Below are positions 1 to 5,709 of a stretch of 5,840 nucleotides of DNA, piece after piece. The translations under genes and the position numbers were made by a program. Positions within the stretch are counted from its first letter, which is position 1; each line of letters opens with the position of its first letter. The notes beneath the pieces were generated by a model that made no database searches, was not told the DNA's origin, and saw nothing but the letters and a program-made list of their open reading frames with translations. Location of the stretch: positions 1-5,840 of the forward strand of contig JAUPLZ010000188.1 in the NCBI GenBank assembly GCA_030836705.1, read 5' to 3'. The stretch is from Campylobacterota bacterium. Lineage in GTDB: Bacteria; Campylobacterota; Campylobacteria; Campylobacterales; SZUA-545.

Positions 1-26
1 AAGAATATTATTTTGTCAAGTTAAAA

Positions 27-1400
27 TCAAACTGTCTTACTAAATCTTCTTTGCTCTTCGGGAACTTTTTTCAAATAAGCATCAAACGGCATTGCAAGGT
101 TTCTAATAATCATAGAACCTGTTGCTGTTGCCTCTATATTCGTATCTGTAATTTTTATAAGCTCCTCTTTTTCAAACTCTTTTAGCTCATTTAATGCATC
201 GGCAAAATACTCTTTGAAATTTATTCCGTGCTTGGCTTCTATGCTCCTAAAATCTAGTTTGAAATTGGACATAAGCTGCATAATGACATCTTTTCTTAGC
301 TTATCGTCGCTGCTTAAAAGTATGCCTCTGTGAAACGGCAGCTTGTTGTTATCCAAAGCATTTTCGTATTCATCCATCCCTTTAAAATTTTGCGCATAAT
401 AGTTGCTCGTCTCGCCGATGCTTGTAACGCCGACACCAAAAAGATCCGCACCGCCTTTTGTAGTGTAGCCTTGGAAATTTCTATGCAACTCGCCTTTTTT
501 TATAGCTTTAAAAAGCTCATCATCGGGCTTTGCGAAGTGATCCATTCCGACCATTTTATACCCTTGTGATTCAAAAAAGTCTATCGTCTCTTTTAAAATC
601 TCCAATTTTACATCCGGTGTCGGAAGCGTTGTTTCGTCTATTTTTCTCATTGTTTTCATAAGCCACGGAACATGCGCGTAGTTAAAAACGGCTAATCTGT
701 CTGGATTTAGCTTGGTTGTTAGTTTTAGAGTGTTTTTAAAGCTCTCAAGAGTTTGGTAAGGAAGCCCGTAAATAAGGTCTATATTTATACTCTCAATTCC
801 GTATTTTCTAGCAAGATCAACAGAGGCTTTTGTCTGCTCAAAAGATTGTATTCTATGAACAGCTTCTTGTACTTTTGACTCAAAATCCTGTACGCCGAAA
901 CTTATGCGATTAAATCCGTGTTTTTTAAAAACTTTCATCTGTTCTTCATTAAAAAACCTAGGGTCTATCTCGCAGCTTATCTCCGCGTCGCTTGCAAAAT
1001 TTGTAAAATGTTTTTTTATATTAACAACTATCTCGTCAAGCTCGCTGGCGGTAAAAAAAGTAGGGGTTCCGCCTCCAAAATGAAGCTGAATAACCTCTCT
1101 TTTTGTATCAAGATAACTGCTTAGAAGTTCCATCTCTTTTTTTAGATACTCTACATATCTGTTTTTTTTGTCCTCTTTGCTGGTATAAAATGTATTACAT
1201 CCGCAAAAATAGCAAGCACCTCTGCAAAACGGAAGGTGAAAATAAAGGGAAAGCGGTCTTTTTGATTCATTACTTTTTTTTATGTGTTCAATATAAGAGT
1301 CGTATGTAAATTTGTCGCTAAACTCAGGTGCAGTCGGATAACTTGTGTATCTTGGTCCCGGTTTTGAATATTTTATAAATTTCGTAAAGTCAATAGTCAT
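27..1400 (-). CDS. hemN: Oxygen-independent coproporphyrinogen III oxidase (radical SAM)
   Basis: This cytoplasmic enzyme oxidatively decarboxylates coproporphyrinogen III to protoporphyrinogen IX in haem synthesis, using S-adenosylmethionine and a 4Fe-4S cluster instead of oxygen. The cluster-binding motif CxxxCxxCxC is visible at residues 59-68 (Cys59, Cys63, Cys66, plus Cys68), and the SAM-binding GGGTP is at 109-113. The N-terminal YSKPGPRYTSYPTAP (11-25) is typical of true HemN rather than the shorter HemW-like proteins. The length of 457 residues is normal for the family, so the gene looks intact. The start is supported by a Shine-Dalgarno AAGGT (1414-1410) 9 nt upstream. It lies 62 nt downstream of pglE on the same strand but has its own likely promoter, so it may be transcribed both by read-through and alone. 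The function fits a microaerobic or anaerobic organism. Confidence 0.96.
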   Translation of the reverse strand: MTIDFTKFIKYSKPGPRYTSYPTAPEFSDKFTYDSYIEHIKKSNESKRPLSLYFHLPFCRGACYFCGCNTFYTSKEDKKNRYVEYLKKEMELLSSYLDTKREVIQLHFGGGTPTFFTASELDEIVVNIKKHFTNFASDAEISCEIDPRFFNEEQMKVFKKHGFNRISFGVQDFESKVQEAVHRIQSFEQTKASVDLARKYGIESINIDLIYGLPYQTLESFKNTLKLTTKLNPDRLAVFNYAHVPWLMKTMRKIDETTLPTPDVKLEILKETIDFFESQGYKMVGMDHFAKPDDELFKAIKKGELHRNFQGYTTKGGADLFGVGVTSIGETSNYYAQNFKGMDEYENALDNNKLPFHRGILLSSDDKLRKDVIMQLMSNFKLDFRSIEAKHGINFKEYFADALNELKEFEKEELIKITDTNIEATATGSMIIRNLAMPFDAYLKKVPEEQRRFSKTV

Positions 1401-1415
1401 TAAAAAAACACCTTA

Positions 1416-1431
1416 TTGTTCAATTGCTCAA
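1416..1431. promoter_or_regulatory. Symmetric site over the predicted hemN start, possible operator
   Basis: The 16 bp have the form TTGnnCAATTGnnCAA, with 12 of 16 positions in dyad symmetry around a CAATTG core. The site begins directly downstream of the hemN TATAAT and spans the predicted transcription start, where a repressor would block transcription. It resembles a Crp/Fnr-family half-site pair (TTG...CAA), but the half-sites are 10 bp apart instead of the 8 bp of the classical FNR site, so it does not match that consensus. A regulatory role is inferred. Confidence 0.3.
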
Positions 1432-1432
1432 A

Positions 1433-1438
1433 ATTATA
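1433..1438 (-). promoter_or_regulatory. Probable -10 element of the hemN promoter
   Basis: On the minus strand a perfect TATAAT lies in the 62-nt gap between the pglE stop and the hemN start, 32 nt before the ATG. Transcription would begin near position 1426. No convincing -35 hexamer is present at 15-18 nt upstream. This is commonly reported for housekeeping promoters in Campylobacterota, where the -10 box and upstream T-rich stretches carry the signal. The assignment rests on the motif and its position only. Confidence 0.5.
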
Positions 1439-1462
1439 TCTAAAAGAACCAAAGCAGAGAGA

Positions 1463-2578
1463 TTATTTATCCAAAATTATCTTCACAACCCTTTTTAACT
1501 CATTTTCACTCATATTTGTTCCGCTAGGCAGGCAAAGACCTCTTAAAAACATCTCTTCGCTAGTTTTATTGGCTATAAAATCTGCATCTTTAAAAACCGG
1601 CTGCATATGCATAGGTTTCCACAGCGGGCGAGATTCGATATTGTGATTTTCAAGAGCCAAACGAATCCGCTCTCTTGTAGCATAGTCTTTAAATAAAACG
1701 GTTGTAAGCCATCTATTGCCGATAGAATCAGGAATTTCCGGCATGAACTCTATCTCTTTTGATGCGCTAAGGGCGCTTTTATAAAATTCAAAAATCCATC
1801 TTTTTTTATTAATTCTCTCATCTAAAACCTCAAGCTGAGCTATTCCGATACCGGCTAAAATATTACTCATTCGATAGTTGTAGCCGAATGTCGTATGCTC
1901 ATAATGGACAAAATTATCCTTAGCTTGAGTCGAGAGAAATCTTGCTTTGTGTATCAGCTCCAAATCATCGCTCACAAGCACGCCGCCGCCGCTTGTAGTA
2001 AGAATTTTATTGCCGTTAAAAGAGTAAATCCCTATTGTCGCAAATGTTCCTGAGTATTTGTCTTTATAGGTAGCGCCTAGCGACTCCGCGGCATCTTCTA
2101 TCGTCGGTATGTTATATTTTTTGCAAATAGTTATAATTTTTTCTATATCCGCCATTTGACCGTAAAGATGTGTAAGAATCAACGCTTTTGGCATCTTTAT
2201 GGACTCTTTTTCTCTTCTTTTTAGCTCATTTTCTAGCAATGTCGGGTCGAGATTCCAGCTTTTTTTGTCGCTGTCTATAAAAAACGGCTTTGCTTTTTGA
2301 TAAAGAATAGGCGCAACCGAGCCGATGAAAGTAAAGCTAGAGGCAAAAACCTCATCATTTTCATCAACGCCTAGAACTCGCAATGCAAGGTGTATTGCCG
2401 CAGTGGCATTTATAACCGCAAGTGCGTGCTTTGCGCCGGTAATCGCCTTTATTTTTTCCTCAAATCCGGTGACATTTGAGCCTATTGAAGTTATGTAATT
2501 TTCATCAAACGCTCTTTGGATGTAGTTCATCTCATTTCCGCTCATGTGCGGCGGCGAAAGAAATATTCTTTTGTTCAT
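1463..2578 (-). CDS. pglE: UDP-N-acetylbacillosamine-pathway aminotransferase, PLP-dependent (PglE)
   Basis: This is a DegT/DnrJ/EryC1-family sugar aminotransferase that converts the 4-keto intermediate made by PglF into UDP-4-amino-4,6-dideoxy-GlcNAc, with glutamate as usual amino donor. The pyridoxal-phosphate Lys is probably Lys191 in NGNKILTTSGGG (188-199), and Asp162 in EDAAE (161-165) should contact the pyridine nitrogen. Several blocks match Campylobacter PglE as I recall it: FLSPPHMSGNE near the N-terminus, ASSFTFI (79-85), LILTHLYG (133-140), HYEH...GYNYRMSN (225-239) and SRPLWKPMH (316-324). The 371 residues are a little shorter than the Campylobacter enzyme but complete. The start has an AAGGA Shine-Dalgarno (2592-2588) 9 nt upstream, and its ATGA overlaps the stop of a 44-codon ORF, suggesting coupled translation downstream of pglC and pglD. 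Confidence 0.93.
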   Translation of the reverse strand: MNKRIFLSPPHMSGNEMNYIQRAFDENYITSIGSNVTGFEEKIKAITGAKHALAVINATAAIHLALRVLGVDENDEVFASSFTFIGSVAPILYQKAKPFFIDSDKKSWNLDPTLLENELKRREKESIKMPKALILTHLYGQMADIEKIITICKKYNIPTIEDAAESLGATYKDKYSGTFATIGIYSFNGNKILTTSGGGVLVSDDLELIHKARFLSTQAKDNFVHYEHTTFGYNYRMSNILAGIGIAQLEVLDERINKKRWIFEFYKSALSASKEIEFMPEIPDSIGNRWLTTVLFKDYATRERIRLALENHNIESRPLWKPMHMQPVFKDADFIANKTSEEMFLRGLCLPSGTNMSENELKRVVKIILDK

Positions 2579-2709
2579 TTTGAAATATCCTTTTTGAACA
2601 AGTCCAAAAAGGACTCTTCAGCAGAGGGCTCTCGCAACAAAAGTTGCTCTAATGAAACACCTATGATTTTTATGTTTATTTGAGTTTTTAGAAAATATGA
2701 GTGTTTCAT
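2575..2709 (-). CDS. 44-residue protein of unknown function between pglD and pglE
   Basis: I do not recognise this ORF. It starts with an ATG at 2709-2707 inside an ATGA that overlaps the pglD stop, and it ends with a TGA at 2577-2575 inside an ATGA that overlaps the pglE start. It is open for 44 codons and fills a gap that would otherwise be 127 nt of untranslated sequence within a tight operon. A good Shine-Dalgarno, GAAGG at 2720-2716, lies 6 nt before the ATG. The product has a basic N-terminus (MKHSYFLK), a short hydrophobic patch (INIKIIGVSL, residues 11-20) and an amphipathic second half containing EQLLL, AEESFLDLF and KKDISK. There is no clear membrane helix, signal peptide or cysteine. 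In Campylobacter jejuni a small gene, wlaJ, is recalled at the same place between pglD and pglE, but that product is described as a membrane protein and no similarity is evident here. It could instead be a translated spacer that keeps ribosomes moving to pglE. Confidence 0.6.
   Translation of the reverse strand: MKHSYFLKTQINIKIIGVSLEQLLLREPSAEESFLDLFKKDISK
2591..2615 (-). other. Two mutually exclusive small hairpins before pglE
   Basis: Just upstream of the pglE Shine-Dalgarno, AGTCC (2601-2605) and GGACT (2611-2615) pair around a 5-nt loop. An alternative stem pairs TTTTTGAAC (2591-2599) with GTCCAAAAA (2602-2610), nine positions with one mismatch. Both use 2602-2605, so only one can form at a time. 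A third stem, GCAAC-AAAA-GTTGC, lies at 2634-2647. All fall inside the 44-codon ORF. They are weak, AT-rich stems and a regulatory role is speculative. Confidence 0.2.
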
Positions 2710-2710
2710 T
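2651..2710. repeat. Perfect 10-bp inverted repeat at the pglD/small-ORF junction
   Basis: AATGAAACAC at 2651-2660 is the exact reverse complement of GTGTTTCATT at 2701-2710, with 40 nt between the arms. One arm contains both the pglD stop codon and the start codon of the 44-codon ORF. In the transcript the pairing could mask that start, although a ribosome finishing pglD would open it. The repeat itself is directly visible; any effect on translation is inferred. Confidence 0.45.
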
Positions 2711-3320
2711 TTCTGCCTTCGATTATTTTTGCGGGAACTCCGTATGCCGTAGCGTTTGACGGTATATCTTTTAAGACTACGCTTCCGGCGCCTATGATGA
2801 CATTATCACCGATTTTTATGCTATGAATTATTGATGAACCGATTCCTATGTGCGAAAGAGCTCCTACGAAAACACCTCCGCCCATCGCAACATTCGGCGA
2901 TATGTGAGCAAACTCCTCTACTATGTTGTCGTGCTCAATTACGCTTGAAGTGTTGATAATAACCCCTTTTTTTATTTTCGCATCCGAGTTTATAACAGCT
3001 CCCGCCATCACTACCGCACCTTCTTCTACGCTTACGCTATTTGCCACTACTGCTTTTGGATGAATTAGTGCGGCTATTTTGATTTGGTTTTGGTTTAGCT
3101 TTTGAAAAATCTTTTTTCGCACCTCGTTTGAACCGATTCCAAGCGCTACAAAAAAATCGCCGCTTAAGCCTAAAAACTCTTCAAAAGTTATGGCATTTTG
3201 CTTTTTTTCATTATCATCTATGTAGCCCAAAAACTCATAACCGCAATTTGTAGCAATATCTGCAACCACCTTTCCGTGACCGCCGCCGCCGTATACGAAA
3301 AGCTTTTTAGTTGTTTCCAT
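2706..3320 (-). CDS. pglD: UDP-N-acetylbacillosamine N-acetyltransferase (PglD)
   Basis: This enzyme acetylates the 4-amino group of the PglE product with acetyl-CoA to give UDP-N,N'-diacetylbacillosamine, in the cytoplasm. The N-terminal nucleotide-binding part opens with VYGGGGHGKVVAD (9-21), typical of PglD/NeuD-like acyltransferases. From about residue 85 onward the sequence has the hexapeptide repeats of a left-handed beta-helix (IHPKAVVANSVSV, GAVINSDAKI, IGIGSSI, GDNVIIGAGSVV), ending in YGVPAKII (193-200). NTSSVIEHD (123-131) contains the expected catalytic base His130, equivalent to His125 of the Campylobacter enzyme. The length of 204 residues is near the usual 195-210. The start has GGAG (3331-3328) 7 nt upstream and lies inside the last codons of pglC, a 14-nt overlap that implies coupled translation. 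Confidence 0.93.
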   Translation of the reverse strand: METTKKLFVYGGGGHGKVVADIATNCGYEFLGYIDDNEKKQNAITFEEFLGLSGDFFVALGIGSNEVRKKIFQKLNQNQIKIAALIHPKAVVANSVSVEEGAVVMAGAVINSDAKIKKGVIINTSSVIEHDNIVEEFAHISPNVAMGGGVFVGALSHIGIGSSIIHSIKIGDNVIIGAGSVVLKDIPSNATAYGVPAKIIEGRK

Positions 3321-3933
3321 TAAATTTCTCCACGCTTACATGACCATCTTGGGTAATTCCCTCTTTGATAAAAACTTTTTTTATGGTTTTTAGAATGATT
3401 TTTAGATCCATAAAAAAACTCACGCTATTTACATACTCCACATCGTATTCAAACTTTTTCTTCCAGCTTATGGCGTTTCTGCCGTTTATTTGAGCAAGCC
3501 CCGTGATGCCCGGTTTGACATTGTGTCTTTTTTTCTGTTCGCTATTATAAAGCTCAAGATATTCAACCAAAAGCGGTCTAGGACCGATAAAGCTCATATC
3601 GCCCTTTAGCACATTAAAAAGCTGCGGCAGTTCATCAAGCGAAAGCGACCTTACAAACGCTCCAAAACCTTTTAATCTCAAATGATCCGGCAGTAAATTA
3701 CCGCTGCCGTCTTTTTCATCCGTCATTGTTCTAAATTTATAAATATAAAAAATCTTTCCGTTTTTCCCAGGGCGAGGCTGTTTGAATATAACAGGAGAAC
3801 CCATTTTGAAAAAAATAGCGACATATACAAAAGCCATCGGCAAAATAAGCAAAACTATCAAAAAAAATGCGACTGTCTTATCAATCAAAGGCTTAAAAAA
3901 ATTTAGATAAATCATAAGGAATTCTATCATCAT
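3307..3933 (-). CDS. pglC: Undecaprenyl-phosphate N,N'-diacetylbacillosamine 1-phosphate transferase (PglC)
   Basis: This small monotopic phosphoglycosyltransferase moves phospho-diacetylbacillosamine from UDP to undecaprenyl phosphate on the inner face of the cytoplasmic membrane, starting lipid-linked glycan assembly. A hydrophobic N-terminal segment with a central Pro (about residues 21-42, LILPMAF) fits the re-entrant membrane helix of the family. The core motifs follow: FKQPRPG (50-56), IYKFRTM (64-70), the catalytic Asp-Glu pair in SLDELPQLFNVLKGD (residues 100-101), SFIGPRPLLVEYL and KPGITGLAQINGRNAISW. The C-terminus GHVSVEKFNGNN closely resembles that of Campylobacter PglC. ATGs lie at 3933, 3930 and 3915. 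I give the longest form, but the start at 3915 (202 residues) aligns better with the 200-residue Campylobacter protein and is the more likely one. No strong Shine-Dalgarno precedes either. It is the first gene of the minus-strand cluster. Confidence 0.93.
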   Translation of the reverse strand: MMIEFLMIYLNFFKPLIDKTVAFFLIVLLILPMAFVYVAIFFKMGSPVIFKQPRPGKNGKIFYIYKFRTMTDEKDGSGNLLPDHLRLKGFGAFVRSLSLDELPQLFNVLKGDMSFIGPRPLLVEYLELYNSEQKKRHNVKPGITGLAQINGRNAISWKKKFEYDVEYVNSVSFFMDLKIILKTIKKVFIKEGITQDGHVSVEKFNGNN

Positions 3934-3956
3934 ACTAATTATGTTAAAGTTTCAAA
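3916..3956. promoter_or_regulatory. Compact divergent promoter region between pglC and the hydrolase gene
   Basis: The two transcription units diverge here with only 23 nt between the outermost start codons, or 41 nt if pglC starts at 3915. On the minus strand CATAAT at 3943-3938 is a plausible -10 element for pglC. If it is used, transcription would begin at about 3931, which fits translation from 3915 better than from 3933. On the plus strand TATCAT (3925-3930) or TATGTT (3940-3945) could serve the hydrolase gene. None is a perfect box, and the opposing promoters would overlap. Confidence 0.3.
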
Positions 3957-4667
3957 ATGAAAAAAATAACAACACTCCAGTTTGAAACTACAAGCGATTT
4001 TGACAAAAATCTTCAAAAGCTTATAGAGCTTTATGAAAAAAGCGACTCTTTTATTGTTTTGGCACCTGAAGTTTGTCTAAGCGGTTTTTATTACGAAAAC
4101 ATGGACAAAGCCGATAGATTCTCAAGAGATGCGATAAAAAAACTATGTGAAATTGTAGGAAAAAAAGCTCTTGTTTTTAGCGTGATAGAAAAAAAAGAAG
4201 ATGGTTTTTATAACTATGCGAAGGTTATCCAAAACGGCAAAGTGATTTATGAACAAGCCAAGCACAAGCTTTTTTTATTGGGTGATGAGCACAAATACTT
4301 TAAACCGGCAAAAAATGATGATATAAAAATATTTGAAATTGACGGAATAAAAATAGGGTTGATTATCTGTTTTGAGCTTAGATTTCCGGAATTGTGGAAA
4401 AAGATAGAGGGCGCTGAGATTATTTTGGTACCTTCAATGTGGGGCAAGCCAAGAGCGGAGCATTTGGTGGTTTTGCCTCAAGCGCTTGCTATCATAAATA
4501 GAGCTTTCGTTGTGGTTTCAAATAGCGCAAACGACGACATGGCAAAAGAGAGCGCGGTCATAACGCCATGGGGAATTAGAGTCTTTGGTAACGAAAAAGA
4601 GCTCATAGAAGCAGAGTTTGATAAAAACGAAATAAAAAAAATAAAAAGAGCGATACCGTATGAGTAA
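3957..4667 (+). CDS. Carbon-nitrogen hydrolase, nitrilase superfamily
   Basis: Members of this family hydrolyse amides or carbamoyl groups in the cytoplasm with a Glu-Lys-Cys triad. All three parts are visible: Glu38 in LAPEVCLSGFYYEN (35-48), Lys102 in QAKHKLFLLGDE (100-111), and the nucleophile Cys138 in GLIICFELRFPELW (134-147), which corresponds to the common CYDLRFPE motif. GYNYA-like and GKVIYEQ blocks (83-100) and the C-terminal NRAFVVVSNS and TPWG segments are also typical. The length of 236 residues is at the short end of the family, with no N- or C-terminal fusion. Lys104 replaces the His usually found two residues after the catalytic Lys. The substrate cannot be read from the sequence; small omega-amide or carbamoyl compounds are possible. 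It is the first gene of a probable operon with pcm, whose start overlaps its end by 8 nt. Confidence 0.88.
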   Translation: MKKITTLQFETTSDFDKNLQKLIELYEKSDSFIVLAPEVCLSGFYYENMDKADRFSRDAIKKLCEIVGKKALVFSVIEKKEDGFYNYAKVIQNGKVIYEQAKHKLFLLGDEHKYFKPAKNDDIKIFEIDGIKIGLIICFELRFPELWKKIEGAEIILVPSMWGKPRAEHLVVLPQALAIINRAFVVVSNSANDDMAKESAVITPWGIRVFGNEKELIEAEFDKNEIKKIKRAIPYE

Positions 4668-5313
4668 TCTTATAAAAAACCAAAGAGCAAGCAAGGCGGC
4701 GACAATGGTGAATGAGATTAAAAAACAAATTTCTTTAAGCGATAGAGTTGCAAAAGCGATGATGGCGGTAGAAAGAGAGCATTTTGTACCGCGAGGGATG
4801 ATTATGTCCGCATATCGACTTGATGCTTTGCCACTTAATTCCAAGCAATTTATAAGCTCCCCGCTTACGGTTGCCAAAATGACGACATACCTTATGGCAG
4901 AAGGGTGCGATAGCATACTTGAAATCGGCTGCGGTTCGGGTTATCAAGCGGCGGTTTTGAGCAAGCTTGCAAGAAGGGTGCTCTCTATTGAAAGAATCGA
5001 GAAGCTTTTAAAAGAGGCGAAAGAGAATTTTAAAAAAGCCGAAATTTTTAATATTCTTACAAAACTAGACGACGGTCAAAACGGATGGGCAGAATATGCC
5101 CCTTTTGATAGGATAATTTTTTCCGCAACAGCTCAAAAAATACCGATAGAATTATTAGACCAGCTTGAAGTCGGCGGTGTGATGGTTTTTCCTTTGCTTC
5201 ATGAAAATAAGCAGTTTATTACAAGAATAATAAAAACAGAATCAGGATATAAAAAAGAAGAGCTCGAAGAGTGCGAGTTCGTGCCGGTGCTGAGCGGAAT
5301 AGATAAAAGTTAA
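4660..5313 (+). CDS. pcm: Protein-L-isoaspartate O-methyltransferase
   Basis: This repair enzyme methylates isoaspartyl residues in damaged proteins using S-adenosylmethionine, allowing them to revert to aspartate. The SAM-binding motif LEIGCGSGYQAAVL (87-100) is close to the family consensus, followed by an acidic residue after strand 2 (SIER, 109-112), DDGQNGW (137-143), FDRIIFSATAQKIP (149-162) and GGVMVFPL (172-179). The substrate loop is ISSPLTVAKM (65-74), and the segment before it is more divergent than usual: LPLNSKQFISSP in place of the common LPIGxGQTISQP. The 217 residues match the family length. Its ATG lies within the last codons of the preceding hydrolase gene, and no strong Shine-Dalgarno is visible, so it is probably translated by coupling. 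Confidence 0.9.
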   Translation: MSNLIKNQRASKAATMVNEIKKQISLSDRVAKAMMAVEREHFVPRGMIMSAYRLDALPLNSKQFISSPLTVAKMTTYLMAEGCDSILEIGCGSGYQAAVLSKLARRVLSIERIEKLLKEAKENFKKAEIFNILTKLDDGQNGWAEYAPFDRIIFSATAQKIPIELLDQLEVGGVMVFPLLHENKQFITRIIKTESGYKKEELEECEFVPVLSGIDKS

Positions 5314-5323
5314 AGGAATTTAA

Positions 5324-5671
5324 ATGGATAAACAATTTTTAAAATATTGCGATGAAACTCTAAAAGATTTGGAGTTTAATAAAAAAATGGGAATGGTTAT
5401 TTTTGACATTGACCCTGTTATAAAAGCGTTTAAAAAAACAGTAAAAGATGCTAGTTTGAATAAAAAAAGTGCTGAAATTATGTATGAGTATGTAAACTCA
5501 AAAAGATTGAGCGAAGAGGAGCTATTAAAGCAGGCAGAAGGCGCTGCGGAGGTTTCAGGCAGGGCTGCAAAAGACCACTATGAAAACCAGCTTCAAATAC
5601 AAAACGAACACGAATATATGAAAAATCATATACTAAAAATATTTCCGGAATTGGAAGAAAAACAAGATTGA
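5324..5671 (+). CDS. Hypothetical protein, 115 residues, downstream of pcm
   Basis: I do not recognise a family. The product is charged and apparently mostly helical, with no signal peptide or membrane segment and a single Cys (Cys9). Features that can be described are an aromatic and hydrophobic stretch, MGMVIFDIDPVIKAF (22-36), a Lys-rich region (37-48), an acidic helix RLSEEELLKQAEGAAE (61-76) and an acidic tail ending PELEEKQD. It has a strong Shine-Dalgarno, AAGGA at 5313-5317, 6 nt before the ATG. It begins 10 nt after the pcm stop, so it is most likely the third gene of the hydrolase-pcm operon. The DpnI-like gene starts 38 nt after its end on the same strand, leaving open a link to that gene instead. 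Codon use resembles its neighbours, with no sign of recent transfer. Confidence 0.8.
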   Translation: MDKQFLKYCDETLKDLEFNKKMGMVIFDIDPVIKAFKKTVKDASLNKKSAEIMYEYVNSKRLSEEELLKQAEGAAEVSGRAAKDHYENQLQIQNEHEYMKNHILKIFPELEEKQD

Positions 5672-5709
5672 GAGCTATCTAAAAATAGGGTTGCACGGGG
5701 AAGTTTAAA

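Noticed and set aside
14..19. A consensus -35 hexamer TTGACA on the minus strand just after the hemN stop.
   Set aside because: The matching -10 would lie at or beyond the window edge and no downstream gene is visible, so a promoter cannot be supported.
1162..1169. Run of eight T (eight A in the coding strand) inside hemN as a possible phase-variable tract.
   Set aside because: The run is short, A/T runs of this size are common in this AT-rich DNA, and hemN is in frame and a housekeeping gene; no G/C tract of the phase-variable kind is present.
1981..1992. CGCCGCCGCC-type triplet runs in pglE (and near 3281 in pglD).
   Set aside because: They encode the conserved glycine runs GGG of PglE and GGGG of PglD, so they are explained by the protein sequence.
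3941..3985. Alternative plus-strand ATG at 3941 upstream of the hydrolase start as a leader peptide.
   Set aside because: It gives only 14 codons in a different frame with no Shine-Dalgarno at proper spacing; chance is sufficient.
4518..4947. Long minus-strand open frames opposite the end of the hydrolase gene and the start of pcm.
   Set aside because: They lie opposite two well-conserved genes, show no family motifs and have unnatural Cys/Phe/His-rich or low-complexity composition, so they are frame shadows.
5672..5709. Possible terminator or promoter between the hypothetical gene and the DpnI-like gene.
   Set aside because: Only a 4-bp CTAT/ATAG stem and loose AT-rich hexamers are present, with no T-run, so neither a terminator nor a separate promoter can be supported.
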